From: Okapia johnstoni
Taxonomy: Eukaryota > Chordata > Mammalia > Artiodactyla > Giraffidae
Length of the DNA stretch: 64,000 nucleotides
Direction of reading: 5' to 3'
Assembly: GCA_024291935.2 (NCBI GenBank)
Contig: CM044312.1
Span: forward strand, 1,470,501 to 1,534,500
Shown here: one piece after another, positions 22,820 to 34,935 of the stretch
Layout of the letters: each line of letters starts with the position of its first letter
How positions within the stretch are numbered: position 1 is the first letter of the stretch
Notes under the pieces: generated by a model
The model's database searches: none
What the model was told of the DNA's origin: nothing
Seen by the model: the letters and a program-made list of their open reading frames with translations, nothing else
Position numbers and translations under genes: made by a program

Positions 22820-23595
22820 TTCTTTAGTCTTTAGTCTCCTATGCAAGAGTTACAAGTTTGCCATGACTTTCTTAGAAATTTGTGACTATTTCGTAAATAC
22901 ATAACCCATCGTGTAAATATCAGCGCAATCCACACTTAGATCCTGGCTTTTCAGATGAGGGTGAGGATGACGATAGCGAACTTTCACAGTGTCCTTGCCC
23001 TTTATGGATTTGTCATGTAGTTAGAATAACCACATCAGGCAAGCACCTTGGTCATTTGGGAGGCCCATTTCCATTAATAGATAAGAGAAAAGGCAGAGCT
23101 GGTAAGTAAACTGTCCAAGGTCCAGAAACTGAGATGCAGTAAAGTTGACATTCAGACCCAGGACGGTGAGATCTGAGACCACATTCCTATCCCATTTGAC
23201 ATCTGATGATGTCGACAAGACGGACACAGAGGGATAGCCATGTGAGGACATGAGGAGGAGACAGGCCATGGGAGCAATGACCCTGTCCACACTTTCATCT
23301 CAGACTTCCAGCCTCCAGAATTGTGAGAAGATAAATTCCTATTGTCTAAGCTGCCCAGCCTGGGTACTTTGTTATGGTGGTCCAGAGAAATGAATAGACT
23401 CAGATCAGCACCTCTGTCCCCTCTCTGCACCTGTGTAACAGGAGGGAAAGGGGCAGGGCACAGCTTTTGAAAGAATGACATAGCCCAAGGACACAACATA
23501 AACCGATTAGAATCAAATGGGACCAAGATGGCAGACAACACTGGACCTTGATCCTCAATCAGCAAGTGAAATGACCCACCCAGAGGTGCCCTGAC
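22820..23595. other. Intergenic; no gene seen
   Basis: Unique sequence with no recognised exon or element. Confidence 0.4.
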
Positions 23596-23597
23596 AG

Positions 23598-26268
23598 TTC
23601 CAGTTCATTTCAGTCGCTTAATCATGTCCAACTCTTTGCGACCCCATGGACTGCAGCACGCCAGGCTTCCCTGTCCATTACCAACTCCCAGGGCTTGCTC
23701 AAACTCAAGTCCATCTAGTTGGTGATGCCATCCGACCATCTCATCCTCTGTTATCCCCTTCTCCTGCCTTCAATCCTTCCCAGTACCAGGGTCTTTTCCA
23801 AGGAGTCCGTTTTTCACATCAGGTGGCCGAAGTATTGGAGTTTCAGCTTTAGCATCAGTCCTTCCAGTGAATATTTAGGACTGATTTCTTTCCTTTAGGA
23901 TTGACTTGTTGGATCTCCTTGAAGTCCAAGGGACTCTCAAGAGTCTTCTCCAACACTACAGTTCAAAAGCATCAATTCTTCAGCACTCAGCTTTCTTTAT
24001 AGACCAACTCTCACATCCATACATGACCACTGGAAAAACCATAGCTTTGACTAGATGGACCTTTGTTGGCAAAGTAATGTCTCTGCTTTTTAATATGCTG
24101 TCTAGGTTGGTCATAGCTTTTCTTCCAAGGAGCAAGCATCTTTTAATTTCATGGCTGCAGTCACTATCTGCAGCGATTTTGGAGCCCCCCAAAATAAAGT
24201 CTCTCACTGTCTCCATTGTTTCCCCATCTATTTGCCATGAAGTGATAGGACCGGATGCTGTGATCTTAGTTTTCTGAATGTTGAGATTTAAGCTGGCTTT
24301 TTCACTCTCCTCTTTCACTTTCATCAAGAGGCTCTTTAGTTCTTCACTTTCTGCCGTAAGGGTAGTGTCATCTGCATATCTGAGGTTATTGATATTTCTC
24401 CTGGCAATCTTGATTCCAGCTTGTGCTTCAACCAGCCTGGCGTTTTGCATGATGTACTCTGCATATAAGTTAAATAAGCAGGGTGACAATATACAGCCTT
24501 GATGTACTGCTTTCCCAATTTGGAACCAGCCTGTTGTTTCATGTCTAGTTCTAACTGTTGCTTCTTGACCTGCATACAGATTTCTCAGGAGGCAGGTCAG
24601 GTGGTCTGGTATTCCCATCTCTTTCAGAATTTTCCAGTTTGTTGTGATCCACACAGTCAAAGGCTTTGGTGTAGTCAGTAAAGCAGAAGTAGATGTTTTT
24701 CTGGAACTCTCTTGCTTTTTCAATGATCCAGCGGGTATTGGCAATTTGATCTCTGGTTTCTCTGCCTTTTCTAAATCGAGCTTGAACATCTGAAAGGTTC
24801 ATGTACTGTTGAAGCCTGGCTTGGAGAATTTTGAGCATTACTTTGCTAGCATGTGACATGAGTGCAATTGTGTGGTAGTTTGAACATTCTTTGGCATTGG
24901 AATGAAAAACTGACCTTTTCCAGTCCTGTGGTCACTGCTGAGTTTTCCAAATTTGCTGGCATATTGAGTGCAGCACTTTTATAGCATCATCTTTTAGGAT
25001 TTGAAATAGTTGAAATGGAATTCTATCACCTTCACTAGCTTTGTTCATAGTGATGCTTCCTAAGACTCACTTGACTTCACATTTCAGGATGTCTGGCTCT
25101 AGGTGAGTGATTACACCATCGTGATTATCTGGGTCATGAACATCTTTTTTGTATAGTTCTTCTGTGTGTTCTTGCCACCTCTTCTTAATATCTTCTGCTT
25201 CTGTTAGGTCTATACCATTTCTGTCCTTTATTGTACCCATCTTTGCATGAAATGTTCCCTTGGATCTCTAATTTTCTTGAAGAGATCTCTAGTCTTTCCC
25301 ATTCTATTGTTTTCTTCTATTTCTTTGCACTGATCACTGAGAAAGGCTTTCTTATCTCTCCTTGCTATTCTTTGGAACTCTGCATTCACATGGGTATAAC
25401 TTTCCTTTTTGCCTTTGTCTTTAGTTTCTCTTCTTTTCTCAGCTATTTGTAAGGCCTCTTCAGACGACCATTTTGCTTTTTCGCATTTCTTTTTCTTGGG
25501 GATGGTCTTGATCACTGCCTCTGTGCAATGTCATGAACCTCTACCCATAGTTCATCAGGCGCTCTGTCTATCAGATCTAATCCCTTGAATCTATTTGTCA
25601 CTTTCACTGTATAATCATAAGGGATTTGATTTAGGTCATACCTGAATGGTCTAGTGGTTTTCCCTACTTTCTTCAATTTAAATATGAATTTGGCAATAAG
25701 CAGTTCATGATCTGAGCCACAGTCTGCTCCCGGTCTTGTTTTTGCTGACTGTATAGAGCTTCTCCATGTTTGCTGCAAATGATATATTCAATCTGATTTT
25801 GGTGTTGACCATCTGGTGATGTCCATGTGTAGAGTTTTGTGTTTTGGAAGAGGGTGCTTGCTATGACCAGTGTGTTCTCTTGGCAAGACTCTATTAGCCT
25901 TTGACCTGCTTCATTTTGTATTCCACGGCCAACTTTGCCTGTTACTCCAGGTATTTCTTGACTTCCTACTTTTGCATTCCAGTCCCCTATAATGAAAAGG
26001 ACATCTTTTTTTGGATGTTAGTTCTAGAAGGTCTTGTAGGTCTTCATAGAACTGTTCAAATTCAGCTTCTTCAGCATTACTGGTCAGGGCATAGACTTGG
26101 ATTACTGTGATATTGAATGGTCTGCCTTGGAAACGAACAGAGATCATTCTGTCATTTTTGAGATTGCATCCAAGTACTGCATTTTGGACTCTTTTGTTGA
26201 CTATGATGACTACTCCATTTCTTCTAAGGGATTCTTGCCCACAGTAGTAGATATAATGGTCATCTGTC
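23598..26268 (-). mobile_element. BovB LINE, long 5'-truncated copy with endonuclease and reverse transcriptase remains
   Basis: About 2.67 kb, antisense. The 3' end is at the left (TTTCAGTCGCTTAATCATG). On the minus strand it encodes a degraded RTE-type ORF. The reverse transcriptase part covers about 23980-24860 with the active-site motif Y-A-D-D at 24367-24378 and a preceding QGCILSPCLFNLYAEY block. The endonuclease end (GDWNAKV-like region near 25980) lies to the right. Stops and frameshifts break the frame at several places, so it cannot make a full protein. Its 5' end runs into an LTR-like segment. Confidence 0.93.
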
Positions 26269-26287
26269 AGATGACGGTTTCAAGGCA

Positions 26288-26740
26288 CTGTTAAAAGACC
26301 AAGGAGTGGGCAGTGGCCCAAATTCTGGAAACCACTCCTTCCCCAAAATGGCTGGAATAATCCTCTCACTCATTAGCATATGAAATTACTCAGCTTAAAA
26401 AAACTAGCCATGCCAAGTTTCAGGACCACACTCGCCCTCTGCGATGGCCCACACTCTGTTGGTGGTGTGCGCTTCTCTCTGAATCTGAATAAATCCACTT
26501 CTCACCTGCCACTCATCTCTCAGCGAATTCTTCCTTTGATGAGACATTAAGAACCTCAGCTTCATTAGGTCCTAAAACCAGGTACCATGGCTTTTTGCTG
26601 GGTTTGAGTTCCAGCCATGTGTGTTCAAGTCCCAAGCAAGGTTTTGGCTGGGTTCGAGTCTCAGCACATGGGTTCGAGTCCCAGTCTGAGGTAAATGGTT
26701 TCACCTGGACTTGCACACGGCCCTCCGGCATTAGGGAATA
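26288..26740 (+). mobile_element. LTR-like segment, probably endogenous-retrovirus derived
   Basis: The segment starts TGTTAAAAGACCAAGG and has an AATAAA signal (about 26487) followed by CCACTTCTCACCTGCC and CTCATCTCTC, as in the R-U5 part of class I LTRs. A repeated GGGTTYGAGTYYCAG motif lies further right. No gag, pol or env frame is present. The family and the exact borders are uncertain. Confidence 0.4.
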
Positions 26741-26744
26741 ATGA

Positions 26745-27290
26745 CTTCATTTTGCCCGTTTAAAACACTAATAAGTAGACAAACTGCTGGTGTTTCATTG
26801 GCCTACAGTAATAGGTGTTTCTCAATGTTTATGTACTTTCACAGATTCAGGATTGTTTTCCTGTTTCTCCCTCAGGAGACCCCTTGGTCCAGTGCTCCGG
26901 ACACTTGACATGACCCCCATCAGCAAGTCTCGCTCAGTTTACATGAAAGGATGACCACTCTGATTATCTGTGGTTTGACTTCAGCCCAAGATACGGAAAA
27001 TCTTCATTTTAGGCTCTTTCTAAAATCTTTGCTGGCTTCACTGGTGTGCTGTAACTAACAACCAGTTTGACAAGGGGGCAGGAAAGGCTCTGGTCTGCAG
27101 CGTTTCCTGGTTTCCACTGGCTCCTGGCACGGCCGATCCCAGCTCCCAGTGAGAGGTCACTGCATAAGGGGCAGCACGTTGGTGCAAAGAAGATGAAGTA
27201 GACTCAAGGAAGCGCAATAAAGTAATTCGGACATGATGGATTTTCAGTAGCTTTTACCTTTTGAAATATAATTAAGTGTAAGTTTATATA
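26745..27290. other. Intergenic; no gene seen
   Basis: Unique-looking sequence without recognised features. Confidence 0.4.
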
Positions 27291-27292
27291 GG

Positions 27293-27505
27293 GCTTCCCT
27301 GGTGGCTCGGCAGTAAAGAATTCGCCTGCCGAGCAGGAGACCCAGGTTTGATCCCTGGGTCTGGAAGATCCCCTGAAGGAGGACATGGCAACCTACTGCA
27401 GGATTCTTGCTTGGAGAATCCCATGGACAGAGGAGCCTGGTGGGCTACAGTTCACGGGGTCACAAAAGAGTCAGAGATGACTTATCGACTAAACAACAAC
27501 AACAT
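27293..27505 (+). mobile_element. Bov-tA SINE
   Basis: Sense: GGGCTTCCCTGGTGGCTCGG to GACTTATCGACTAAAC with an AACAACAAC tail; flanked by TTTATAT on both sides. Confidence 0.93.
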
Positions 27506-27795
27506 TTATATGATTTAGTTTTAAATGATGTTGTGTTTAATAACTGTGAAATTCCTAAAAATAAACAACTGGCTTTCACAAACCAGTGCTGGGGGTCTCC
27601 AGCAAACCACTGGGTGGCCATCACCTACCAAAATTCAGAAGTCCATTCATTTCTTTACAATCTAGATTTTATACTTGGATCACACTGGGCCATTAGAGAA
27701 CTCTGTATTTGGACCATATAATTCCTTTCGGCTGAACAATATTCAAAGCCCCTTCCTATGTCAGGGGACTTTCCATCCCTATGAAGCAGGGACCT

Positions 27796-27819
27796 CCCCC
27801 CCCCCCCCCCCCCCCCCCC
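27796..27819 (+). repeat. Poly-C tract of 24
   Basis: An uninterrupted run of 24 C (24 G on the minus strand). It is likely unstable in length and able to form i-motif/G-quadruplex structures. Confidence 0.95.
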
Positions 27820-27984
27820 GCCGTGAGAGAAGGGAAAACATCTCTCCTTTCCTTTGCCGCTCAGATGTGTGCTCATGACCCAGGCTCTGCCGATGAGCCA
27901 GGGTCCGGAGAGGAAAGGTCTTAGAAGTGACTTAGGAGAAGCCTTAGAAGGCAGGGAAAGGCCAGTTCTGCCTCCATGTTGGGT

Positions 27985-28190
27985 TTCCCTGGTGGCTCAG
28001 ACAGTAAGGAATCTACCTGCAGTGCGAGACACGGGTTTGATCCTAGGTCAGGAAGATACCCTGGAGAAAGGAATGGCAACCCACTCCAGTATTCTTAGCT
28101 GGAGAATTTCATGGACAGAGAAAACTGGTAGGCTGTAGTCCACGGAGTCGAAAAGTCAGATACAACTGAGTAACAACAATGGCCTCCAAG
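27985..28190 (+). mobile_element. Bov-tA SINE
   Basis: Sense: GGGTTTCCCTGGTGGCTCAG to CAGATACAACTGAGTAAC. The flanking GCCTCCATGTTG / GCCTCCAAGTTG repeats look like target-site duplications. Confidence 0.92.
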
Positions 28191-28409
28191 TTGGAACTGT
28201 TGCTTTGACTTGCTTTTCTTTGCTGTTGCTATTATAATCATACATAATGGCCCGCCTCAGAGAATCCCGCCCCTCCGCCTAACTGTTAAGCTAAAGTGCC
28301 TTTGTTCAGAACCTTGTCCACATGTGGATGGCAGGAAGAAAGAAATTAACACATCTCCTGCCTCAGGCTTGACTTTCTAGGAGATATTGGCAAGATTAAT
28401 GGCCTTTTT

Positions 28410-28620
28410 TGGGCTTCCCTGGTAACTCAGACAGTAAGGGATCCATCTGCAGTGCAGGAGACCTGGATTCAGTCCCTGGGTGGGGAAGATCCCCTGGAGA
28501 AAGAAATGGCACCCCACTCCAGTACTCTTGCCTACTGAGTCCCATGGACAGAGGAGCCTGGTGGGCTACAGCCCGTGGGGTCACAGAGAGCTGGATACCG
28601 AGTGAGTGACAACAATGACA
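28410..28620 (+). mobile_element. Bov-tA SINE
   Basis: Sense: GGGCTTCCCTGGTAACTCAG to GAGAGCTGGATACCGAGTG. Confidence 0.92.
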
Positions 28621-28807
28621 TTTCTGTTTCCTCACCTCCCCCACCTCTGACCTATAAAAGAACCTGGCATCCAGACCCCCATAAGATGGCTGTTTTGAGA
28701 CATAGACTAATGTCTAATGTCACAGACTAGTGGTCTTCTCGGTCACCTTGTCTCTCAGATTCCTAGGGTTTTGTTGTGCAGGGAGCAGAGTCTGCTTGCA
28801 CTTATAA

Positions 28808-28940
28808 CAGTCGGGGGGCTTCTCTGGCAGTCCAGTGGTTAAGATTCTTTGCTTCCAAAGCAGGGGCATGGGCTTGGTCCCTGTTTGCAGAGTTAAGATC
28901 TCACATGCTGCATGACTCAGTCAAATTTAAAAAAAAGGTA
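28808..28940 (+). mobile_element. CHR-type SINE
   Basis: Sense: GGGGCTTCTCTGGCAGTCCAG, GGTTAAGATTCTTTGCTTCC and an A-rich tail. Confidence 0.8.
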
Positions 28941-29099
28941 CTACCATCAAGTAAGTTGTGGACATGCTATGTTTATACTCAGAAATGGTACACTGGTATC
29001 TTCAAGGGACCAGCTTTTAACTGGGGCATCATTCCTTCAAATCTGGTTCTCTGATCCTCCTGGAGATTTTGAAAGCTACCTGGTATTCTTTCTCTTCCT

Positions 29100-29720
29100 T
29101 ATTAAAAAAAACAAACTTTAGATTTTCAATTTACAGAAAAGTTGCAAAGATGGTGAGTCCCTGTGTCCCCACATCCAGGTTCCCTTGTTGTCTTCCTCTT
29201 GCTACAGTGCGTTTATCACCACCAGTGAACCTGTGCTGATACGTTGTCAGCCTGAGCCTCCCTCGGACTGAGACAGTTTCCCAGACTGCCCTTGTTTTTG
29301 ATGACCTTGACGACTTTGGGGTGTATTGGTGTGGTGTTTTGTAGATCACAGGTCAGTTTGGGTTGGTTTGACGTTTTTCTCATGGTTGGAGTGAGGGTGT
29401 GCATTGGGGAGGAAGACCTCATGGGTGAAGGGCCGTTCTCACTACCCCACATCCAGGGGGCATGCTGCCACTGTGACCCACCCCTGCTGGCACTCACACT
29501 GACCCCAGGTTTCTCCTCTGCAGTTCCTTGACTTTTCCTCCTTTTGTCTGTTTTTTGGAAGCAGATCAATAAATTTAGTGACACTCAGGGGTGGGGAGGT
29601 AAGCTCCACTTCTCAGAGGGGGAGAATTTAACAAAATTAACATTTGTTTGTATCAGCATTGACTCATGAATATTTATTTTATGCTTTGATTCTAACCCAA
29701 TACTTTGCTATTTATTTTTA
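29100..29720 (-). mobile_element. Ancient L1 3' UTR remnant, antisense
   Basis: TTTACAGAAAAGTTGCAAAG at the left, and GGGGAGGTAAGCTCCACTTC with GGGGAGAATTTAAC at the right, are familiar from old L1 3' ends. Strongly diverged. Confidence 0.5.
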
Positions 29721-29825
29721 TGTTCAAATTATTTTTGCTTTAACTCTCAGGTTGGTGCCTGTGTCCCTCTGTCGTACCCCCAGGCCTTTATTGATTTGGA
29801 TTTTGATCACTGCTTTGTAATTTGT

Positions 29826-29938
29826 TTTTGGCTGTGTCCTGCAGCTTGTGGGATCTTAGTTCCCCGACCAAGGATCGAACCCGGGACCCTAGCAGTGAGA
29901 GCATAGAGTCTTAGCCATTGGACTGTCAGGGAACTCCC
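29826..29938 (-). mobile_element. CHR-type SINE
   Basis: Antisense: TGTGGGATCTTAGTTCCCCG, CCAAGGATCGAACCCGGG and GGACTGTCAGGGAACTCCC. Confidence 0.85.
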
Positions 29939-30075
29939 TGATCACTTTCTTCTTTTCTGGCACTACAAGATGCTCCTGGCTTATCTTGTATATTTCTCGC
30001 CTCAGCCCTAGAATCAACTACTTCCCCAAGGAACTTTGGCTTTTTATGAGAATGGAAGCAGGAACCATATTGTGG

Positions 30076-30280
30076 CCATCTGTCTATCTATCTATGTATC
30101 CACCCATTTGGCCTATCCGTCTATTTTTCCATCATGTCTGTCTTTCCATCCATCTGTCCATTGTCTATCAGTCTATGTATTGTGTCTAGCCATCTGCTTA
30201 TCCTTCTATCTATATGTCTATCTATCTCTCCATCCATCTGTCCTGTCTGTCTGTCTATCGTGTCTGTCTCTCTGCATCTC
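30076..30280. repeat. CTAT/CTGT/CATC tetranucleotide repeat
   Basis: About 200 bp of imperfect CTAT, CTGT and CCAT(C) tetramers on the + strand. Confidence 0.9.
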
Positions 30281-30527
30281 CTCTTGGCTCTTTTCCTCTG
30301 GAGAGCCCTGAGCGCTCTACCACCGCTGCAGCTCTGAGCAGAGGGAGCCTGGACTGACCGGTAGGTTTCAGCACGTACTCAGGCACACGTAAGGTTGGGA
30401 AAACTTCAGGGGAAGGGGAGGTGAATGGTTAGGGCAGAATCTCCAACAGAGGGGCCTAGAAGTTCTCCTCCGTGTCACCCACGATGAACTCAGGCTGTGG
30501 TTTTATTGCATGGCAAGTGGCAATTGT

Positions 30528-30602
30528 GAAAGTGAAAGTCACTCAGTTGTGTTTGACTCTTTGCGACCCCATGGACTGTATAGTCCAAGGAATAGTCCAG
30601 CA
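30528..30602 (-). mobile_element. Bov-A fragment
   Basis: Antisense Bov-A monomer: GTGAAAGTCACTCAGTTGTG to GCGACCCCATGGACTGTA. Confidence 0.75.
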
Positions 30603-30604
30603 GC

Positions 30605-31920
30605 ATAAGGGGCAATTGTGCTGTGGGAAGGACAGGAGCTAGTGATCAGATGGACTTGGGTTCGAATGTGGACTGTGTTAACAGGTCAGGTTACTTACCC
30701 TCTTCTCAGGGTCTTCAGTGGTAAAACAGAGCCAACAGCGCCTACTTCACAGGGTTGCTGTGGTGGTTAAATTATACAATGCACGCAAGACACCAGGAGT
30801 GTAGTGGTTATTCTACAAGAGCTAGCTCCCATCCCATCTCTCTCTCTCACTTTATCCCTCCCTCCTGTCACCTCTCTCTTTCTCTCTCATGCACACGTTT
30901 AGTTCTTGATCTAAGAAAGATTTACTGAGCTCCTGATATTTGTCAGGCACTGTGCTTGGTGTTGGAAATAGCGAACCAGACAAATAAGACTGGACAGAAA
31001 ACAAGCCCATACGTAAACCATAGTGCTGTTTAGAGGAAAAGAGAACGCGGTGCAGTGAGCGAGCGTCCGGGCTGGTTTGTGTCGACGACACTCACGCTGC
31101 AGCGTTAAGTGATGAGGGCGCAGTCCTGACCCCTGGGAAGCGCGTTCCGGACAAAGGTGATGGGGTGAGGCGGGGGCTGCAGAGGTGGGCAGGGGTGGGA
31201 TCCGGGGTCCCCGGAGGTCTCAGTGAGGAGCGAGGGTTTGATTCTCAGTGTGCTGGGAAGCTGGGGGAGGGTTTTCTGTTCAGAGCTGATGTAGAGACTC
31301 ACTCGTATTGTTGCTTGCAGCTGCGGTTTGTGGATTTTTCCTGCCAGGGTAAAATTCCATTTCGTGAACATATCACAGTTTGTTTGTATTTTTCACTGTG
31401 GATAGACAGCTGGATTGCTAATAGATTTTTGCTTGTTTATCTCTCCACTGTGAGTGCTTGGGTAAGGGAAAGAAAGAAGCCCTTTAATAGAGGCGGGAAG
31501 GAACTCAGTTTACACGTGAGCGTTGCTTGGCTGGGTTTTGTGTGGGGCATAAAGACAAAACAAAAATGGTCTCTATGTCCCTATGTCTTAGCAATTTGAT
31601 CTCATTGTGATCAAGTTAGAATCAAAGCAAGGTCTAGTGGAATGAAGGAAACCATCCCAAATCTTGGCAGGTTCAAAGACACGACATGATAGTGAAACCA
31701 GAGTACATAGCAATGAGCAGTATTCTCATCTGTGGACACATACGTCAGCACGGCGAACACACTGGCAACGACCAGCCAATTATCTACATCGGTATAGATA
31801 TCTGAAGACTTACTGACGTTTGAAGAAGCCTTTGGGAAATTTCTCAGGGTAACCAATTTATTGGCTAATAAACACTTGGGAAGCGTCTATGTTTGGCAAA
31901 GCAATCTAATAGATGATATT
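30605..31920. other. Intergenic; no gene seen
   Basis: Unique-looking; includes a TC-rich stretch at 30837-30890. No exon recognised. Confidence 0.4.
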
Positions 31921-32106
31921 GGGCTTCCCTAGTGGCTCACCTGGTAAAGAACCCCCCTGCAATGTGGGAGACCTGGGTTCAATCCCTGGGTTGGGAAGAT
32001 CCCCTGGAGAAGGGAACGGCTACCCACTCCAGTATGATTCTGGCCTGGAGAATCCCAGGGACTGTACAGCCCATGGGGTCGCAAGGAGTTGGACACGACT
32101 TTCACT
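31921..32106 (+). mobile_element. Bov-tA SINE
   Basis: Sense: GGGCTTCCCTAGTGGCTCAC to GTTGGACACGACTTTCAC. Confidence 0.92.
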
Positions 32107-33111
32107 TTAATTTCTTCTTTTCTAAGAGGTATTGCAGGAAGTACACAGAAGTTTACAGAGTGCAGGAGGAGATGCTCCGGACCTTACAGAGCTCGCACTC
32201 TGACTGTGGGTGGACAGATATGTGAAATGCTGAGGTGAAATACAAGGACGTGTGTGCCAAGTGTCAGATGAATGCTGTGTGCCCTCGGTTCTCTTGGACT
32301 CTAAGCTCCCCCAGAGCAGGGACTGAAGCCGTCTTCTTTCCATTGTGTGTTCCTGTGTTTGAATGAATGACTAAAGAGCCCAGAATTGCCCAGGAAAGAC
32401 TTTGTGGGGAAGGAAGGTCTTAGTGTGGACAGTAAAGAGTGGTAGCTCTGAATCTGAAGAGGAGGAAAGAGGGCATGGAAGTGGCAAATGTTCTAGGCGC
32501 TGGCAATGGGAAGACCCAGGGGGTTGGTGAGAGGAGGAAGCCAGGCTGCAGGAAAGCGCTCTTTAGGCAGAGAAGTGGGGAGAACTTGGAAGGGCAGGAT
32601 GGGGTCCCAAAGTCAAGGTCTTGAGTGCTGGTGAAGGAGTTTGGTTTTTGTTCTACGGTTAATGAGAACACTGTATTGCAGTGCTTTCAGCAGGGGCGAA
32701 AACCTGTGTTTGGGGGCTTCCTATTTTAGGGGGATGCAGAAAAGCGAATGTCAGCTGGGGTGACAGATACGTGGGCCACCCCCTCCAGCTGGGCGGGACG
32801 ATAGTGCATAGCGGCAGTTGGAGGGTCCCAGGGGCTGTCAGAAGGGGCAAGCCCAAACACATAAGCACTTCTCAAGAGTATCCTGTTTTCTGATGTTCCT
32901 TTGGCCAAGGCAAGTCACATGTTCAGACCCAGATTCAAGGGGTGGAAAATAGGCTCTGCTCCTTGCTAGGAGGAGGGGAAAGCCACAAGGCAAAGGGGTG
33001 AGAGTAGAAGGAAGAGCTTGTGGCCATTTTTGAGGTCTACTCCCCTGGGCTCAGTGTTGTAAGTACCAAAGACAGGAAAACAACTCCGATCAAATCTAAG
33101 TGAACCTCTGC
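32107..33111. other. Intergenic; no gene seen
   Basis: Unique-looking, purine-rich around 32400-32640. No exon recognised. Confidence 0.4.
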
Positions 33112-33390
33112 TGCTGCTGCTGCTGCTGCTAAGTCGCTTCAGTCGTGTCCGACTCTATGCGACCTATAGACGGCAGCCGACCAGGCTCCCCCGTCCCTGG
33201 GATTCTCCAGGCAGGAACACTGGAGTGGGTTGCCATTTCCTTCTCCAATGCATGAAAGTGAAAAGCGAAAGTGAAGTCACTCAGTCGTGTCCGACTCTTC
33301 TCAACCCCGTGGACTGCAGCCTACCAGGCTCCTGCGTCCATGGGAATTTCCAGGCAAGAGTACTGGAGTGGGTTGCCACTGCCTTCTCCG
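33112..33390 (-). mobile_element. Bov-A2 SINE (dimer) with (CTG)n end
   Basis: Two antisense Bov-A units (starting TAAGTCGCTTCAGTCGTGTC and GAAGTCACTCAGTCGTGTCC) joined by a GAAAGTGAAAAGCGAAAGTG linker, with seven CTG triplets at the left end. GAACCTCTGC at 33103 and 33390 is the target-site duplication. Confidence 0.93.
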
Positions 33391-33391
33391 A

Positions 33392-34120
33392 ACCTCTGCA
33401 GACAGCTGCATAAAAGGAAATAAAAAGGTCTATATGGCTGGAGTGTTGAAAGATCAGAAATGCCACATGTATTGACTTTCTGGAATATGTCTCTAAATGT
33501 CACAGATTTTAATCGGATCTCATTAATCTCTGCTTTGGAGAGGTTACTCCAAAAATTATCCAGGTCATTTCAGGCAGGTATTTAACTCAGCTCTCAGAAG
33601 CTGGGTGTTCAGAAAAACAGATACTTCTTTGTCTTTCCCTGGTTCTTTAGGGCACTGAGACTTATACAAAATAAAGATGAGCACAGGATTTAACTAGTTG
33701 GAAGTAGTTCCTGGTTTCTTGTAGGCCTATGGCAGTGGCAGTACTGGCTCAGGACAAGTTTCATGCTCTCCAAGTCCTCACCACCATTTTCTGGCATGAG
33801 GCATTATATGCACAGTATCTGGAGGTCTTAGAAGCTTTTCAGGGGCCATCAAAAAGAGTTGGAGTCACGAAAAAATTTTATTCAAAATCACAAAAAGATA
33901 CTTCAAAATAAATTTACATCATAAAAATAATCTGCAAGCAATCTGTAGATTGTCTCGTTTCCTAAGAATTCTTAGAGATGCCAAAAGCTCACAGGCAACA
34001 GCAATTTAAGTGGCTTTCTTATACTCCCAAAACCTAAAAGTGAAATGAAATATTCCTTTGAAGTCGTCTACTGCAAAACGACAACAAAAAGGTATTTAAT
34101 GCAAAACGGGGGTGAACTAC
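33392..34120. other. Intergenic; no gene seen
   Basis: AT-rich unique sequence; no exon or element recognised. Confidence 0.4.
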
Positions 34121-34121
34121 A

Positions 34122-34665
34122 GTAAGGCCCCTACATCCGAACCTTCAAGTTGGGGACTTTCAAAATGCGAACCTGTGTTCATATGTCCAATCACGTAAGT
34201 TAGTTCATATGTCTGGCGTACACTGTTCCTTGTGTGCATCCTGTACAAGTAGCTGTGCTTTTGTGTACTTTACTATACAGAATTGTGAAGAGTACAGTGG
34301 CACAGAATGTTTATTTCAAGCCCAGGACCTTCGGAAGTCAGTGTAAAAGCAGTGGTTGTTGTGTGTTAGTGGCTCAGTAGTGTCTGACTCTTTGTGACCC
34401 CATGGACTGTCGCTCGCCAGGCTCCTCTGTCCATGGGATTCTCCAGGCCAGAATACTGGAGTGGGTAAACATTCCCTTCTCCAGCGGAGCCTCCCAACCC
34501 GGTGATCGAACCTGGGTCTCCTCCTTTGCAGGCTGATTCCTTACTGTCCCAGCCACCAGGGCAGCCCCCAAAGCAGTGGTATACAGCCGATTGTGTTAGT
34601 GGGGCACCTAGGGTAGCTCTGTTGGACTTAGGGACTGAGCACTGGGAGAACTTGTAGGGGACCGA
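34122..34665 (+). mobile_element. Tigger-like (pogo/Tc1-mariner) internally deleted DNA transposon
   Basis: The left end is CAGTAAGGCCCCTACATCCG and the right end reads GAACTTGTAGGGGACC, which faces it as a decayed terminal inverted repeat. Between them are Tigger-type phrases (TCCAATCACGTAAGTTAG, CATCCTGTACAAGTAG, TTTATTTCAAGCCCAGGA). Only a stump of the transposase start remains. A Bov-tA is nested inside. The family assignment is from memory of Tigger consensus sequences. Confidence 0.55.
34358..34568 (-). mobile_element. Bov-tA SINE nested in the Tigger-like element
   Basis: Antisense: GGCTCAGTAGTGTCTGACTC to CAGCCACCAGGGCAGCCCCC. AAAGCAGTGG occurs on both sides (34347 and 34569) as target-site duplication. 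Confidence 0.93.
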
Positions 34666-34730
34666 CACCGCCCAGGGAACTGGCGGAGCTGGTGCTGGTG
34701 AGGGGAGCGGACTGCAGCTGCCATACGGGA
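34664..34730 (+). repeat. Diverged copy of an LMBR1 promoter segment
   Basis: 67 bp about 85% identical to 35204-35270 of the CpG island, sharing GACACCGCCCAGGGAACTGG and AGCTGCCA. Many differences are CpG to TpG. It lies between the Tigger-like end and the next Bov-tA. Confidence 0.8.
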
Positions 34731-34740
34731 CTATAGTGAT

Positions 34741-34935
34741 TAGCTTCCCTGGCGGCTCAGAGGGTAAATAAGCCGCCTGCAATGCAGGAGACGCGGGTTC
34801 GATCCCTGGATCGGGAAGATCCCCTGGAGGAGGGCATGGCAACCGCCTCCAGTATTCTCACCTGGAGAATCCCATGGACAGAGGAGCCTGGCGGGCTACA
34901 GTCCGTGGGGTCACAGAGAGTCGGACACGCCGAGC
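34741..34935 (+). mobile_element. Bov-tA SINE just upstream of the LMBR1 CpG island
   Basis: Sense: AGCTTCCCTGGCGGCTCAG, GGTTCGATCCCTGGATCGGG and AGAGAGTCGGACACGCCG; still CpG-rich. Confidence 0.92.
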
